Positions 23,042 to 32,960 of a DNA stretch of 64,000 nt are shown here, piece after piece. The stretch is from Polytrichum commune (lineage: Eukaryota > Streptophyta > Polytrichopsida > Polytrichales > Polytrichaceae): contig OX485804.1 in NCBI GenBank assembly GCA_950295325.1, positions 65,696,033-65,760,032 of the forward strand, in the 5' to 3' direction. Every line of letters begins with the position of its first letter. Position 1 is the first letter of the stretch. The notes under the pieces were generated by a model that saw only the letters and a program-made list of their open reading frames with translations, did no database searches and was not told where the DNA came from. The position numbers and the translations under genes were made by a program.

Positions 23042-24733
23042 GCACTGGTTGGTGTCTCGGTGGGGGGAGGCTACAAGAATTTCGGCACTCTCACAGGTAC
23101 AATTCAATAGTGAATATGTGAGGATGCAAAAAACAAAGAGAAAAAGATTGACGGAAGGAGTGGGTGTGTCCAGGAGCTTACCTAACTCCTTGCGACGTGG
23201 TGTAGCATAGGGAGGGGACTTACCTGAGTGTGGTGCAGTATTTGGTGTAGGGTATCCTGAATTCGGAGCTGGGTCTGCTAGCCGACTAGTGTTGGAATTC
23301 GGTGCGGTGGTGTCAGCTGCTCTTGAAATTGGTGCGGCTTCTGCAGCTTCATTCGAGGTTGCAACTTCTTTTGAATAAAGTCTGGAGCTGTTGTTGTGTT
23401 GCCACGCCTTCGAACCTGCTTCTGCGGCATTTGAAGTTATGCTCTCCGCATTCGGGGCGGTGTCTACTACTGGTTGTGGACGTAATTGTGGGATGTTTGG
23501 CTGCGGTGCGATGTCTATCGCATGTGCTTGGACCTGGTGCTTGAGTTTGTTGTAGGTTGGTGTTGTGCTTGATTTCGTTGCGGCAGCGGCAGCTAAACCT
23601 GTGTTCGTTGTTAATTCCTCCCTTGAAACTTTGTTTACAGCTGGGCTTGTGTTCGACCCAGTTGTGCGCCTGTAGCTGATCTGAAGTTTGATTTGGCTAT
23701 TGCGGCAGAGCAACACCAACTTCGGTGGTGTGGTGTCTGCGTGACTGCAGCTGGTTTGGATTGTTGTTTGGCTACAACGGCGGACCAACACCAATTTCAG
23801 TGGTGTGGTGTCTGCGTGACTGCAGCAAGGTTGGATCTGGCTATCTCGGCAGAGCAACACCACTTTCGGTGTTGTGGTGACTGTATGCGCTGAGTTTACA
23901 TCCTCCGCGTACGGTGCGGTGCTTGCAGCTGTGTTCGGAGTTTCGGTTCGATGTTCGAATTCGGTACAGTCTGGCGCCGTGTCTAAGTGTGGTGCAGCGT
24001 CGATTGGTGTAGTGTTGGCCTCTGGGCTTGGGTGCGACTCAGAATCTTGTTGTTGGCAGCACACGGCTTCGATCTGATTGCGGAAGGTCTCGATTCCGAT
24101 CTGATGGGTCTTCTTCAGAATGTGGCTGTGGTGGCGCTCGATCTTGGTGAGTCCGCTCCGGTGGTCACTGTTAGTCCGCTTCGGTGGCGATGTGAGTCTG
24201 CTTCGGTGGCACTGCGAGTCCGCTTCGGTGGTTTCTCTGTCTGCGCCGGGTGGAGTGGTTGTTGATGTTGGGATGAGGGCTTTGGTTGGCAGTGGTTGTG
24301 CAACCTTGGGTTGGAGGTATACCTCCTTTCGGTGATCTATTCTGGCCCACGGTGGTGAAGCGTCGCTGCTGAGTTCAGCCGGTGGGGAATCCACCGGTGT
24401 TGGGTCTGTGTCGATGATGTGATTTTGAGATGCTCGGTGGGGAGGAGCTCGTGTGCGCTTCCGCACGTTGTAGTTCGAGCAGCCGGTGGGCGGCGATGAT
24501 CGGTGGTTCACAGATCCAGGGGAATGTGTTCTCCTATTGCGGGCCTCCAGTTGCCTCAGTATTAGGTATCCGCAATTCCAACACTTTTTAGGAGCAACTA
24601 GGTCCGGACATGTCTGTCTGGATCCATTCCCTTCAGATCTGTGCCTCACTTTCCATTACTGCCCCCTACTCCTCGAGCTCTCCTGTGCTTCGACGGCACT
24701 GAGCCCCCACACCGAGCGCTAGAGCTTACGCTT
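23042..24733 (-). other. 5' leader of LINE copy A with short repeats
   Basis: The frame of ORF1 stays open for about 536 codons upstream of its ATG, from a GTG at 24649, without any Met codon. The content is rich in Thr, Ser, Pro and Ala. It holds three copies of a unit of about 66 bp at 23690-23890 and a shorter repeat around AGTCCGCTTCGGTGG at 24150-24230. A short upstream ORF begins with an ATG near 24656. A possible intron runs from AG/GTAAGC near 23180 to a T-rich acceptor ending TTGTAG near 23072. This is presumably 5' UTR and promoter. Confidence 0.55.
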
Positions 24734-24745
24734 TCTACACCCACA

Positions 24746-25452
24746 CCACAGCCCATGCACCCACTCAATACATTCAACCTTCAACTAGTTCTCCTACCTC
24801 TCCCCCACACTTCGACCCCTACCTATATGAATTGCTATAATTCCCTTCTTCCTCACACTCTATTCATCTAAATTTGTCATCCCCTACTCCTTATCATCTC
24901 GAGGGGGGGGGGTAGTCATTGGTTGGAGTAGCAATATACGTGCGAACAAATGATAGGGTATTTTTAAAACATGGGGACAATAAATAAATAAATAAATAAA
25001 TAAATATATATAAATGAACTTAAGAGTAATATAGGGTATCAAAAATGGCACTGGACATCTTTCAAGTACTATAGGGTATGGAATAATAGGTAATTTGGAA
25101 TTATAAGTAATGCAAGCCATTTTTCTATTAACCCAAAGTAGAAAATTACATAATGATAGCATGTGAAAAAAAATTGAAAGTAATACCCCCCTATAAAATA
25201 GTGGTTGTTCGCACCTATATCCTTAACTTTTTAACACACTGACCCCCCCGAGCTTATCATTCATCTACCCTTCATATGTACTACATAGAAAATCCCACGA
25301 AGAAATTTGTTTTATATATGGGAGATATTACATCCTTATTGACTCTCGCCGGGGACATAGAAATAAACATGGGGCCCTATCCACAAGCACATCATGCAAC
25401 ACTTACCACACGCTTTCATCACCCGTCAAACCCAATACTTCCTCTCAAATAA
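24746..25452 (+). pseudogene. Older 2A-containing retroelement ORF, right part (copy C)
   Basis: This continues the frame of 10733-10982 after removal of copy A. One stop (TAA 24838-24840) is present. After removal of the 355-bp element at 24898-25252 and one 8-bp target copy, the frame goes on through MYYIENPTKKFVLYMGD to LLTLAGDIEINMGP at about 25336-25377 and stops at 25450. GDIEINMGP matches the 2A pattern except that the first Pro of NPGP is Met, which should abolish skipping. A shifted frame continues to about 25582. Together the pieces give about 198 codons. Confidence 0.65.
24898..25252. mobile_element. hAT-like MITE family 2, copy 1 (355 bp)
   Basis: The element starts CTCGAGGGGGG and ends CCCCCCCGAG, with imperfect inverted ends of about 50 bp (TACGTGCGAACAA near the left, ATAGGTGCGAACAA on the right in inverse). 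It is flanked by the perfect 8-bp repeat CTTATCAT (24890-24897 and 25253-25260). It includes a (AAAT)n microsatellite and has no ORF. The 8-bp target is usual for hAT elements. Confidence 0.85.
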
Positions 25453-25966
25453 AACAACTCTCAAACCTAAAAATACCTCACCACAATCCCATCATCTCTT
25501 CTACACCTTTGCCACACCTCCCCTCCCCCCCCCCTCATCCACGACCATCCGCCCATACTCCAACCCCTCGCAAAACTATTAATGGACAATAGAGCCCATT
25601 GCACCATTCCCTCTACTCATAATCCCCCGTCTCTGAGGGAAGTTAAGACATGAGCGATGGGTGGTGACCAATGAGAGGTGAGTAGTAACACATGAGTAGT
25701 GAGCGAAACATGTCAATAATGAATCCTAATTTGGTAAATGCGTATGGATTTAAGCTATATACTTTAAATTTGGTATTCATTTAATTGCATTACCCAATAA
25801 CAAAATGCTCACATTTTGAATGTATAAGTATGAATGGGCTTATTGCCATGGGTACTTCCACAAATTATTAGTCTATTATTTTCATTTTTATTTTATAACA
25901 ATCCACACCAATACAAGTTACTTATTGACATTTCCAAACGTGTAGTTGAACACAACACTTCAAACA
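25453..25966. other. Gap between copy C and the MULE-like pseudogene
   Basis: Weak continuation of the copy C reading frame may reach about 25582. Beyond that I see no feature. Confidence 0.4.
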
Positions 25967-28900
25967 TCACTCACACTCTACAACACCAATCAGTCCAAGT
26001 AGCCGCATAGCCTTGTTGTAGGTAAAGTGAACAAACTTGCCATTGTCGTAATCCACCTTGCATAGAAATCTAAACACAAAAATAAAGATGTTTGCAATAC
26101 AACCAGTTAACTCGGGGGGGGGGGGTAGTCATTGGTTGGAGTAGCAATATACGTGCGAACAAATGATAGGGTATTTTAAAAACATGAGGGCAAAAAATTA
26201 TAAATGGACTTAAGAGTAATATAGGGTATCAAAAGTGGCACTGGACATCTTTAAAGTACTCAAGAAAGTACTATAGGGTATGGAATAATAGGTAATTTGG
26301 AATTATAAGTAATGCAATCCATTTTTCTATCAACCCAAAGTAGAAAATTGCATAATGATAGCATGTGAAAAAAAAAGAATTGAAAGTAATACCCCCCTAT
26401 AAAATAGTGGTTGTTCGCACCTATATCCTTAACTTTTTAACACACTGCCCCCCCCCCCCCGAGCCAGTTAATTCTTTTTCCAAAGCATGAGATGGTATTT
26501 TCTTGAAGTTCGAACATGTGCAATGCAAGATGTTGTTAATAATGACACAATATGCAATGTTCTCATTGGAGATAATGTTGATTAGTACTCCAAACTCTGG
26601 ATATGGAACGACAATGATTCCAACCACATAATGATTGTCCATGAGTCCAACACTATTCAATTTGTTTTTGTGATCCACTGTTGGTAATGTTGGATTGCAA
26701 CGCATTGTCTTTCCGAACCTAGAAGTTCAGTGGGCATTTGGATTCGCTGGCACACAAAAATGTGACCAAAGGTTGGGGAAGGTTACAATTGTTGAAAACC
26801 TTCAATGAGGTGAAAATACCTCCCTCTGTTGTAGTTGAAATCCAATGCCTCAAGCGTCAACACATCCTCCCTAGTTAGATTGGTATTAATCTTAATTGGC
26901 CATGTGTTGCGTACTATAGACCACTCTAACATGTTTTTTTTTTTGGCTCCCACTCACACAACGATTGATATCATTAGGGCAAAACCAACATCATATTCCA
27001 CATTGTTGGTGGAACAAAATTCATTTTTCAACCCTTTGTAAGTGGGAGTCGCAGTGTCATACTCGGTAGCTCCGACTTGGCATTGCACAAAATCCATGTA
27101 TCAATTTGCATCCCCCAACATCTTTTCATGGTATTGGGTGGCAATCATGCAATGTGCCACTAGGAAGCAAGACAATCAGTCTTTAACATTGATATTGTGT
27201 AAGCCTCACCATGCTCTACAAAATTCAATGATTTTTCTGTGCATGATATTCTTGCCTTACTATTAGGGCAAGGAATGGGGTAGTTTACTTTATCAGGTTG
27301 ATGAGACTCTCAATCGGCACTTGGTGGCAAATCAAACTTCCGTTTTGTGGACCCAAGCAACTCCGACCTTTCCAAGGTTCAATCCCTTATGCTAAGATCT
27401 TTAGCCTTTGGATATGATTTCAGGACATATGCCAACAACTTGGGGTCTTCATACCTAGTAGCATCCTTCAATTTCAAAGATGTAGAAACCATGCCTTTAC
27501 CATGAGAACCACCTTTCTACCACGATTTGTAATTTGCAATCTACATGAATGCATAAATCGTCCATTGTTGCGTTGTACAAACAAGTCATCTTGTTACCAT
27601 GTTGTTGGAGCCACTTGTTGTGCACCGTTTCTGCAATATCACCTATGGACATTTTGCACGTTCATCCACAGTCATATCTTATAAACATTACATAAATTAT
27701 AGTAGATTATATATATACACACACACATACATAATGGATATTGGATAATGAAAATTATAGGACATTGCCGAATATAGTGTTGGTAAGGCACCAACCAAAA
27801 TCATATGACCACCCCATTGCATGTAACGGAAGTGTTAGAATCCCAACCACTCGGAGAGTCCAAAAATGGTTTTTTTCCAATAGCTCGTGATGACAACCAC
27901 AATGAACAAACCACATGATATTTATTCTTGGCTTTGTCAAAAAAAATTGCATTCTTATAGTTTTTGCTTGCAAAACTGCTTATACTAAAACTGCAAAGAA
28001 GCTTTGATATACTTTTGTGTCACATTTTCCAAACTTGCAAATAAATGGAAAAAACATGTGTGTTCACAACCCAACACTAGTAGATTTGGGTCACCCTGCT
28101 TGTAGATATTTTTTACTACAGTCCAATTGGCTTGAGCACTTTCCAGCATGAAACTTTTGAAGTTAGCATTTGGCACTTTGTTCTCCACCACAATTAAATT
28201 CAAGTTTGTTCACAAGAGGTTAATATATGTTGCACCATCCTCACAATGCATGTCCCAACATGTCATTGTCAAGACCTTACAATACTTATTATTGTACACA
28301 TGGCACGCCATAGTAGTTTAATCCGTCACATCTTACATGATCAAACATTATCTATGAATTTTCCATATCCCCACCGAATTGCATACGCTTTACAAAATTC
28401 ACATCACTCCTTAAAAGGTCCACTGACATTTTAAAGACAAACATTTCTTCTTTGAATTGCCTTAGAAACATGCTTCCATCGACGTACTTGAATCCCAAAT
28501 GGTCCTTTAGCACCATAATATTATTCATATACTTATTCCAATACGCACAAAATGCTTCAAACTGGAAACAAAATTATGACAATTTGGGGAGGCAAGAGTA
28601 GTAAATTTATCCATAATCACCTCTAGGGACGAACATGTTAGGTGATGTCCTACATTGTTTGATGATGTTTTTAGGAGGTAGTCTACCAAAAATTGTTGGC
28701 TTGTTGCCATTACAACACATTACAATAGTAGAGTTCTTGGATGTGGGTGTTTTCATAACATTTGTGGCAACACACTAGTAAGTCATATCCAACGATTCAT
28801 TATATGTACCATGGACACAAAGTGTTCATGGACACCAAGATGCATATATCCCCTCATCATCTCATGGGATGTAGAATGGACATATATTATTTGAACATGA

Positions 28901-29917
28901 CACAACGCAATCACACTAGTGTGGACCAATATACCTTACATTCCAATCTTGATTTTTCGGGGGCCACATCCCCCATGAGTCGATTGATTTATTCAGTGTA
29001 ATTGGAGATGCCTCCATTGCAATATAAGTAATCACAATATTTGTTTGTACACTGCAAATGGCTAGACAAAAAAAACGCTTGAAAGATAATCTAAAATCGT
29101 TTTGGATATTTGTTATTTTTGTTGTACATCAAAGGTGTTTGCCACATTTCTTGTCCATGTCATTCGTGGACCATCTATACACACTTGGAAATTCCAATGT
29201 CATAAGGGACAACACATATAATATGTCATCATCAAAAGATGATGGTCAATATTTGACATCTCAAATCTCAATGGCGTCAAAGACAATAGTGGCAAGATCA
29301 AATTTAGACCTATTCCAAGACTTGGTTAGCATCAAAACCATGATAATAGTTACATGTAAAAATACAAAAGACAGTGGAGAGGTGGATGTTGAGATGGTGT
29401 TTCTTGGCGAGCCAACCTCGTGTAAGTGGATTGTAAGGGGACCTATACGAATCCATTGATAGTTTGGAAGGTGTAGGAGTGGTACTCTTAAAACGATGAT
29501 GTGTCAAAAATTCAATTTTCATACAAACATCATCTTCATAATCACACAACACAAAAACGCCATCCTCGCCATGCTTCAAGTTCACAGTTGCTATGCTTGG
29601 GATTTGGACCGTCGAATGTGAGACTCATTTGCCAACATAAGACTAGAAGCTTGCATTTGGGAATCATAAATACTTATAACCCTAAATGACCATGGATCCA
29701 AAATCTAGACATCACCATCCTCACCCATGTTCATTATCATCACTATTAATTCAATTATATCTCCTTCCACATTGTGCATTTCTTGCTCGACGTACATAGT
29801 CCCTACCCACAGATTGAACCTCAAACTAAGCAAGTCCTCTGAAACAAAAACATAACCATCATCCTAAAGGAGCAATGCGAAGGGCATCAAATACCCCTCT
29901 ACTCTAATGGTTGCCAT
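25967..29917 (-). pseudogene. Degenerate MULE-like transposase with SWIM zinc finger
   Basis: A long decayed coding region runs on the minus strand from an ATG at 29917 (MATIRVEGYLMPF) to a stop at 25967-25969 (VVECE). Recognisable parts are NFKSFMLESAQANWTVVKNIY with GCEHTCFFHLFASLENVTQ (28.0-28.2 kb), EWLGF and MQWGGHMI (27.8 kb), then the SWIM finger CTCSNFKK (26.5 kb). The MITE at 26111-26463 follows, then LYCKHLYF, which completes the C-x-C..C-x-H pattern, and NGKFVHFTYNKAMRLLGL. Many stops and frameshifts are present. Transposases with a C-terminal SWIM finger are typical of Mutator-like elements. I cannot see terminal repeats, and the family assignment rests on pattern only. Confidence 0.6.
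26111..26463. mobile_element. hAT-like MITE family 2, copy 2 (353 bp)
   Basis: This copy is nearly the same as the one at 24898-25252 in the same orientation. It starts CTCGGGGGGGG, ends in a C-run plus GAG, and is flanked by the perfect 8-bp repeat CCAGTTAA (26103-26110 and 26464-26471). It lacks most of the AAAT repeat and has small indels. It lies inside the SWIM finger of the transposase remnant. Confidence 0.87.
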
Positions 29918-32617
29918 TTGGAAAGAAATGAATGTGTGGGATTGGAGGAATGTGGAGAGTGTATGAAACTAGTAGATTTGTATGTATTGGTCGCAATAGA
30001 TAAAGAAAGTAAATTATAAACAAACATATAGATGCCATTACATATTAAAAAATCAATCCACTATATTAGACATCTAGGGTTAGGACCAACCAAAATGTGT
30101 GTTGGTAAACCCTCTTAATACAACACCATGTGTCATAGAAATGAAATAAATATTATATACATAAGTAATGTCAATACATATCATGGAGTGAAAATAATAT
30201 ATTAAATTGAACTATGTATATTGTAAGTGTTCATGATGAATCCACACATCACTGTGAAGAAAATAATGCCAGACAATAGCATGTTCCTATATCTAGTGAG
30301 ATGTAGACATGACACTACTCAATGCATATGAGGGAAAATATCCTAGTTCTTTTCAAGTGTATCAAATTCACATAGAGCAATAGTGTATAGAACTCAATTG
30401 CAAGACTGTGACCATGCCACTATTGGAAAGAGATGAAGGTGAGAGACATCGTTCAAATACTCTAGTTCCAAACAATTAATGAGGTCCAAAATGGATATAA
30501 GATTGTGCACAATAATGGAGATTGATGTTTGTGAGACCACGCGTGTATTAGATTTTGACTCGAACATAGATGAGAATGTTGAAGGCCAGGGGGGATTGCG
30601 ACCTATAATTTTTTAAGGTAATTGTATTGGTAGAGATAGCGAAATTGCTAAACCATCATCAAAAAATGATGTGGAGGATGACAAACAAACCTCCACACAT
30701 GTAAGGTTTTCAATTTCATTTACATCTTCAAGGTTGTATTGACTTCATAAAGGTGCACTATGACATTTGAGGAATGGGGTGCAAGTGGGTGGTGGGCTGT
30801 GCATGGCTCACCTTCCTAGGTTGGAGGTCCCCAACCACATGACCTCACCCTATACCCTAATAGCTTCCTCATCATGAAGGTGACATTGGAGGAAGAAAGA
30901 GAAGGTTCTAAGGAGGACATCATGGAGGAAGGTGGAAGAAGCAATGAAGACGAAGGAATTGGGAGTGAAGGGGTTTGATTGTGTAGGAGGCGCTTCTAGA
31001 ATGGGATGGAAGGCCTATGATGGAGCGGGTGGGAGGCGATGCCAAGATGGGGTGGCAACCAAAAGTTGGAGAAAGGCAACGGCATGGTGGGGGGTGGAAA
31101 CGGCAAGGAGGCCGAAGCACCACAAACTAAGGTAGGCCACCTCCCCCACCCAACGTGCTTGTTAATGGCCAATTGGTTGAATGCTTGAGGGTTGGGGGTT
31201 GGGCTTGGCCACCTCCCCCTTCCATTGTAATTTGTGTGTATGATGAATGTGTAAATCAAGAGTATCTTCATAGGGAAATGAACCCCAAAAAATCAAATAA
31301 ACATCTAGAAGAAAATGTGAAACTAAAAAGAAAAAAAGAAAAAAAATCTCGTATCTCTGATTTTTTTGTTTTCATGAGTTCAAGTTTCAATTTGGATTTT
31401 TTTTAATTTTTTTAATTTTTTATTTTGGGGGGGGGGGGGGAGGGGCTTTACCCTCCAAAGGTGGACGTTTGTCTTTGGCCAACATATTTGATAGAGATTG
31501 ATGAGAGCATTGCATATATGAGAGATGTCGAAACATCAAAATTCAATTCCCTTATAGGAGATCTTCATACGAAACCCATTTTGAAGTCAAGAATATGAAT
31601 CCTATTGTGTCGTTTGGCACCTTTATCACTTGTAAGACCAATTTTGGAAGTTGATGTTCAAATCCTTGAAAATGAGTTTGTCAATGGTTATTAGGAGGGT
31701 GAGAGGGTGTTGTATATGTCCCTTTTCGACAATGATGGAAATACTAAGGATATTATTGACATTAACAATGGGAAAAAACTGGCAGTTGTCGAATGATTCA
31801 TTTGAAAAAATGACATTATTACGTGGATTGCATATTGCTTGAGCTAGCAAGTTCGGTGGCTATTCCATTGAACGTTATGCACAACGTGAATATGTATGTT
31901 TATTTATTTTTATTGGACTTTGTTTTTTTAAATCGGTTGTATCTCCTTTTTCAACGTCTTTTATATGTTCCATTAATGTATATCTAAGGTCAACAAAAAG
32001 TGATTATGTGAAAAAAAAATTGGTTCATAAATTGCATTGTGTGAGGAATTTTGGAATCATAAAGTTGGGGGACTTCAAAGACCTCCTAACAATTGACCGA
32101 ATTATGCACATCTACCCTAAATCAACCAATGACCGATAGGAAGGAGATAGTAATGTTGTACTTGAGTCTAAGTGCCCCCATTTTAGTTTTTTTAAAACCC
32201 AATCTCACATTTGGACCCCCACATAGTAATATTAGCTCAAATCTCATGTGAAAATCACAATTTGATAACCAATAGAGGGAGGGATATGTTAAGCTTAAGG
32301 CCACTTTAAACACGAGCCAGAGGCCATGATAATGAAATTGTGAGGGTCCAAAAAAAGTATTCAAAGGCCGTTCCAAAACACCTCCGAAATCATGTGGTGT
32401 GGTCATGGACTCTCAAGTGTAGTGTGAAGTCATACGTGATAGGACCATCCACTAAATGCTATCTCAATGAATTTCTATTCACGCGGGATCCTCACACATG
32501 ATAAAATATAATAAATCAACAGTTGTGAGATTTTGGAGCCATGGTCTCCCGATTTTGTGTTAGGTTTTGTGTTATGCCTACCTCCAAGAGACGGTGTATG
32601 AAAAGCCTCCACCTTTT
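29918..32617. other. Intergenic DNA with a possible coding remnant at 31.48-31.90 kb
   Basis: Most of this stretch shows nothing recognisable. At about 31480-31900 a plus-strand frame with only a few stops reads LIEIDESIAYMRDVETSKFN and later LENEFVNGY and EGERVLYMSLFDNDGNTKD, which looks like decayed coding sequence of unknown family. A G-run lies at 31428-31445. The purine-rich part at 30.88-31.13 kb is low-complexity. Confidence 0.35.
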
Positions 32618-32861
32618 CGACTAATGAGAGCTCTTACATTGTGTGGTCATGGGCCTTCAGCCTTGTGTGTGAAGTGGCCCTTAATCAATTGGTCTCTCAA
32701 CCGTACCGTGAAGCGAACTTGGACCGGCGCCGCCTTCTCCACCAATGAGAGTGCTTGAACTGCGATGGTCGCGGGCCCTCAGCCTCGTGTGTGAAGTTAC
32801 TCTTCTTCTCCTTGCTTCCGACCTTGATGCTCCTGAGTTAAGGGGCGAGCGATTAGGGTTT
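32618..32861 (+). promoter_or_regulatory. Putative promoter elements of the MPP-beta gene
   Basis: A segment of about 65 bp is present twice, at about 32618-32684 and 32738-32803 (AATGAGAG.., TGGTC.., GGGCC(T/C)TCAGCCT, GTGTGTGAAGT). A weaker third trace lies near 32397-32435. The first copy holds TGGGCC, the site II element common in nuclear genes for mitochondrial proteins. The second holds CCAATGAGAG (32742-32751) and TGGTCGCGGGC (32766-32776). A telo-box on the other strand (TTAGGGTTT, 32853-32861) lies 100 bp before the start codon. Function is inferred. Confidence 0.5.
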
Positions 32862-32960
32862 GGCTCCCGAGGAGGGAGTGCATGGTTGGTCGCAGGGACA
32901 GTCGTCTCTCACAGAGAGACACAGGGCAGGGACGACATTCACGCACGGATCGCCGAAGCG

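Larger units (their letters stand above)
10983..24733 (-). mobile_element. Full-length giant non-LTR retrotransposon, copy A (13.75 kb)
   Basis: The element is flanked by TCTACACCCACA at 10971-10982 and again at 24734-24745, a perfect 12-bp target-site duplication. On the minus strand the order is: leader (24733-23042), ORF1 (23041-21284), 18-bp repeat arrays (21283-18779), 2A motif (18514-18476), EEP endonuclease (about 17830-17085), RT (about 16250-14900), RNase H (about 12930-12490), CCHC knuckle (about 12130-12060), PD-(D/E)XK-like domain (about 11870-11560), 3' UTR with a SINE-like insert, a hairpin and a short TCTA-type tail. There are no LTRs. APE-type plus C-terminal nuclease plus RNase H recalls the Dualen/RandI clade. 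Most LINEs are 3-8 kb, so it is very long. ORF2 carries several stops and frameshifts, so this copy is dead. Confidence 0.9.

Noticed and set aside
24898..26463. The two similar 350-bp segments as LTRs of a short element
   Set aside because: Each has its own inverted ends and its own different 8-bp target duplication, so they are independent insertions.
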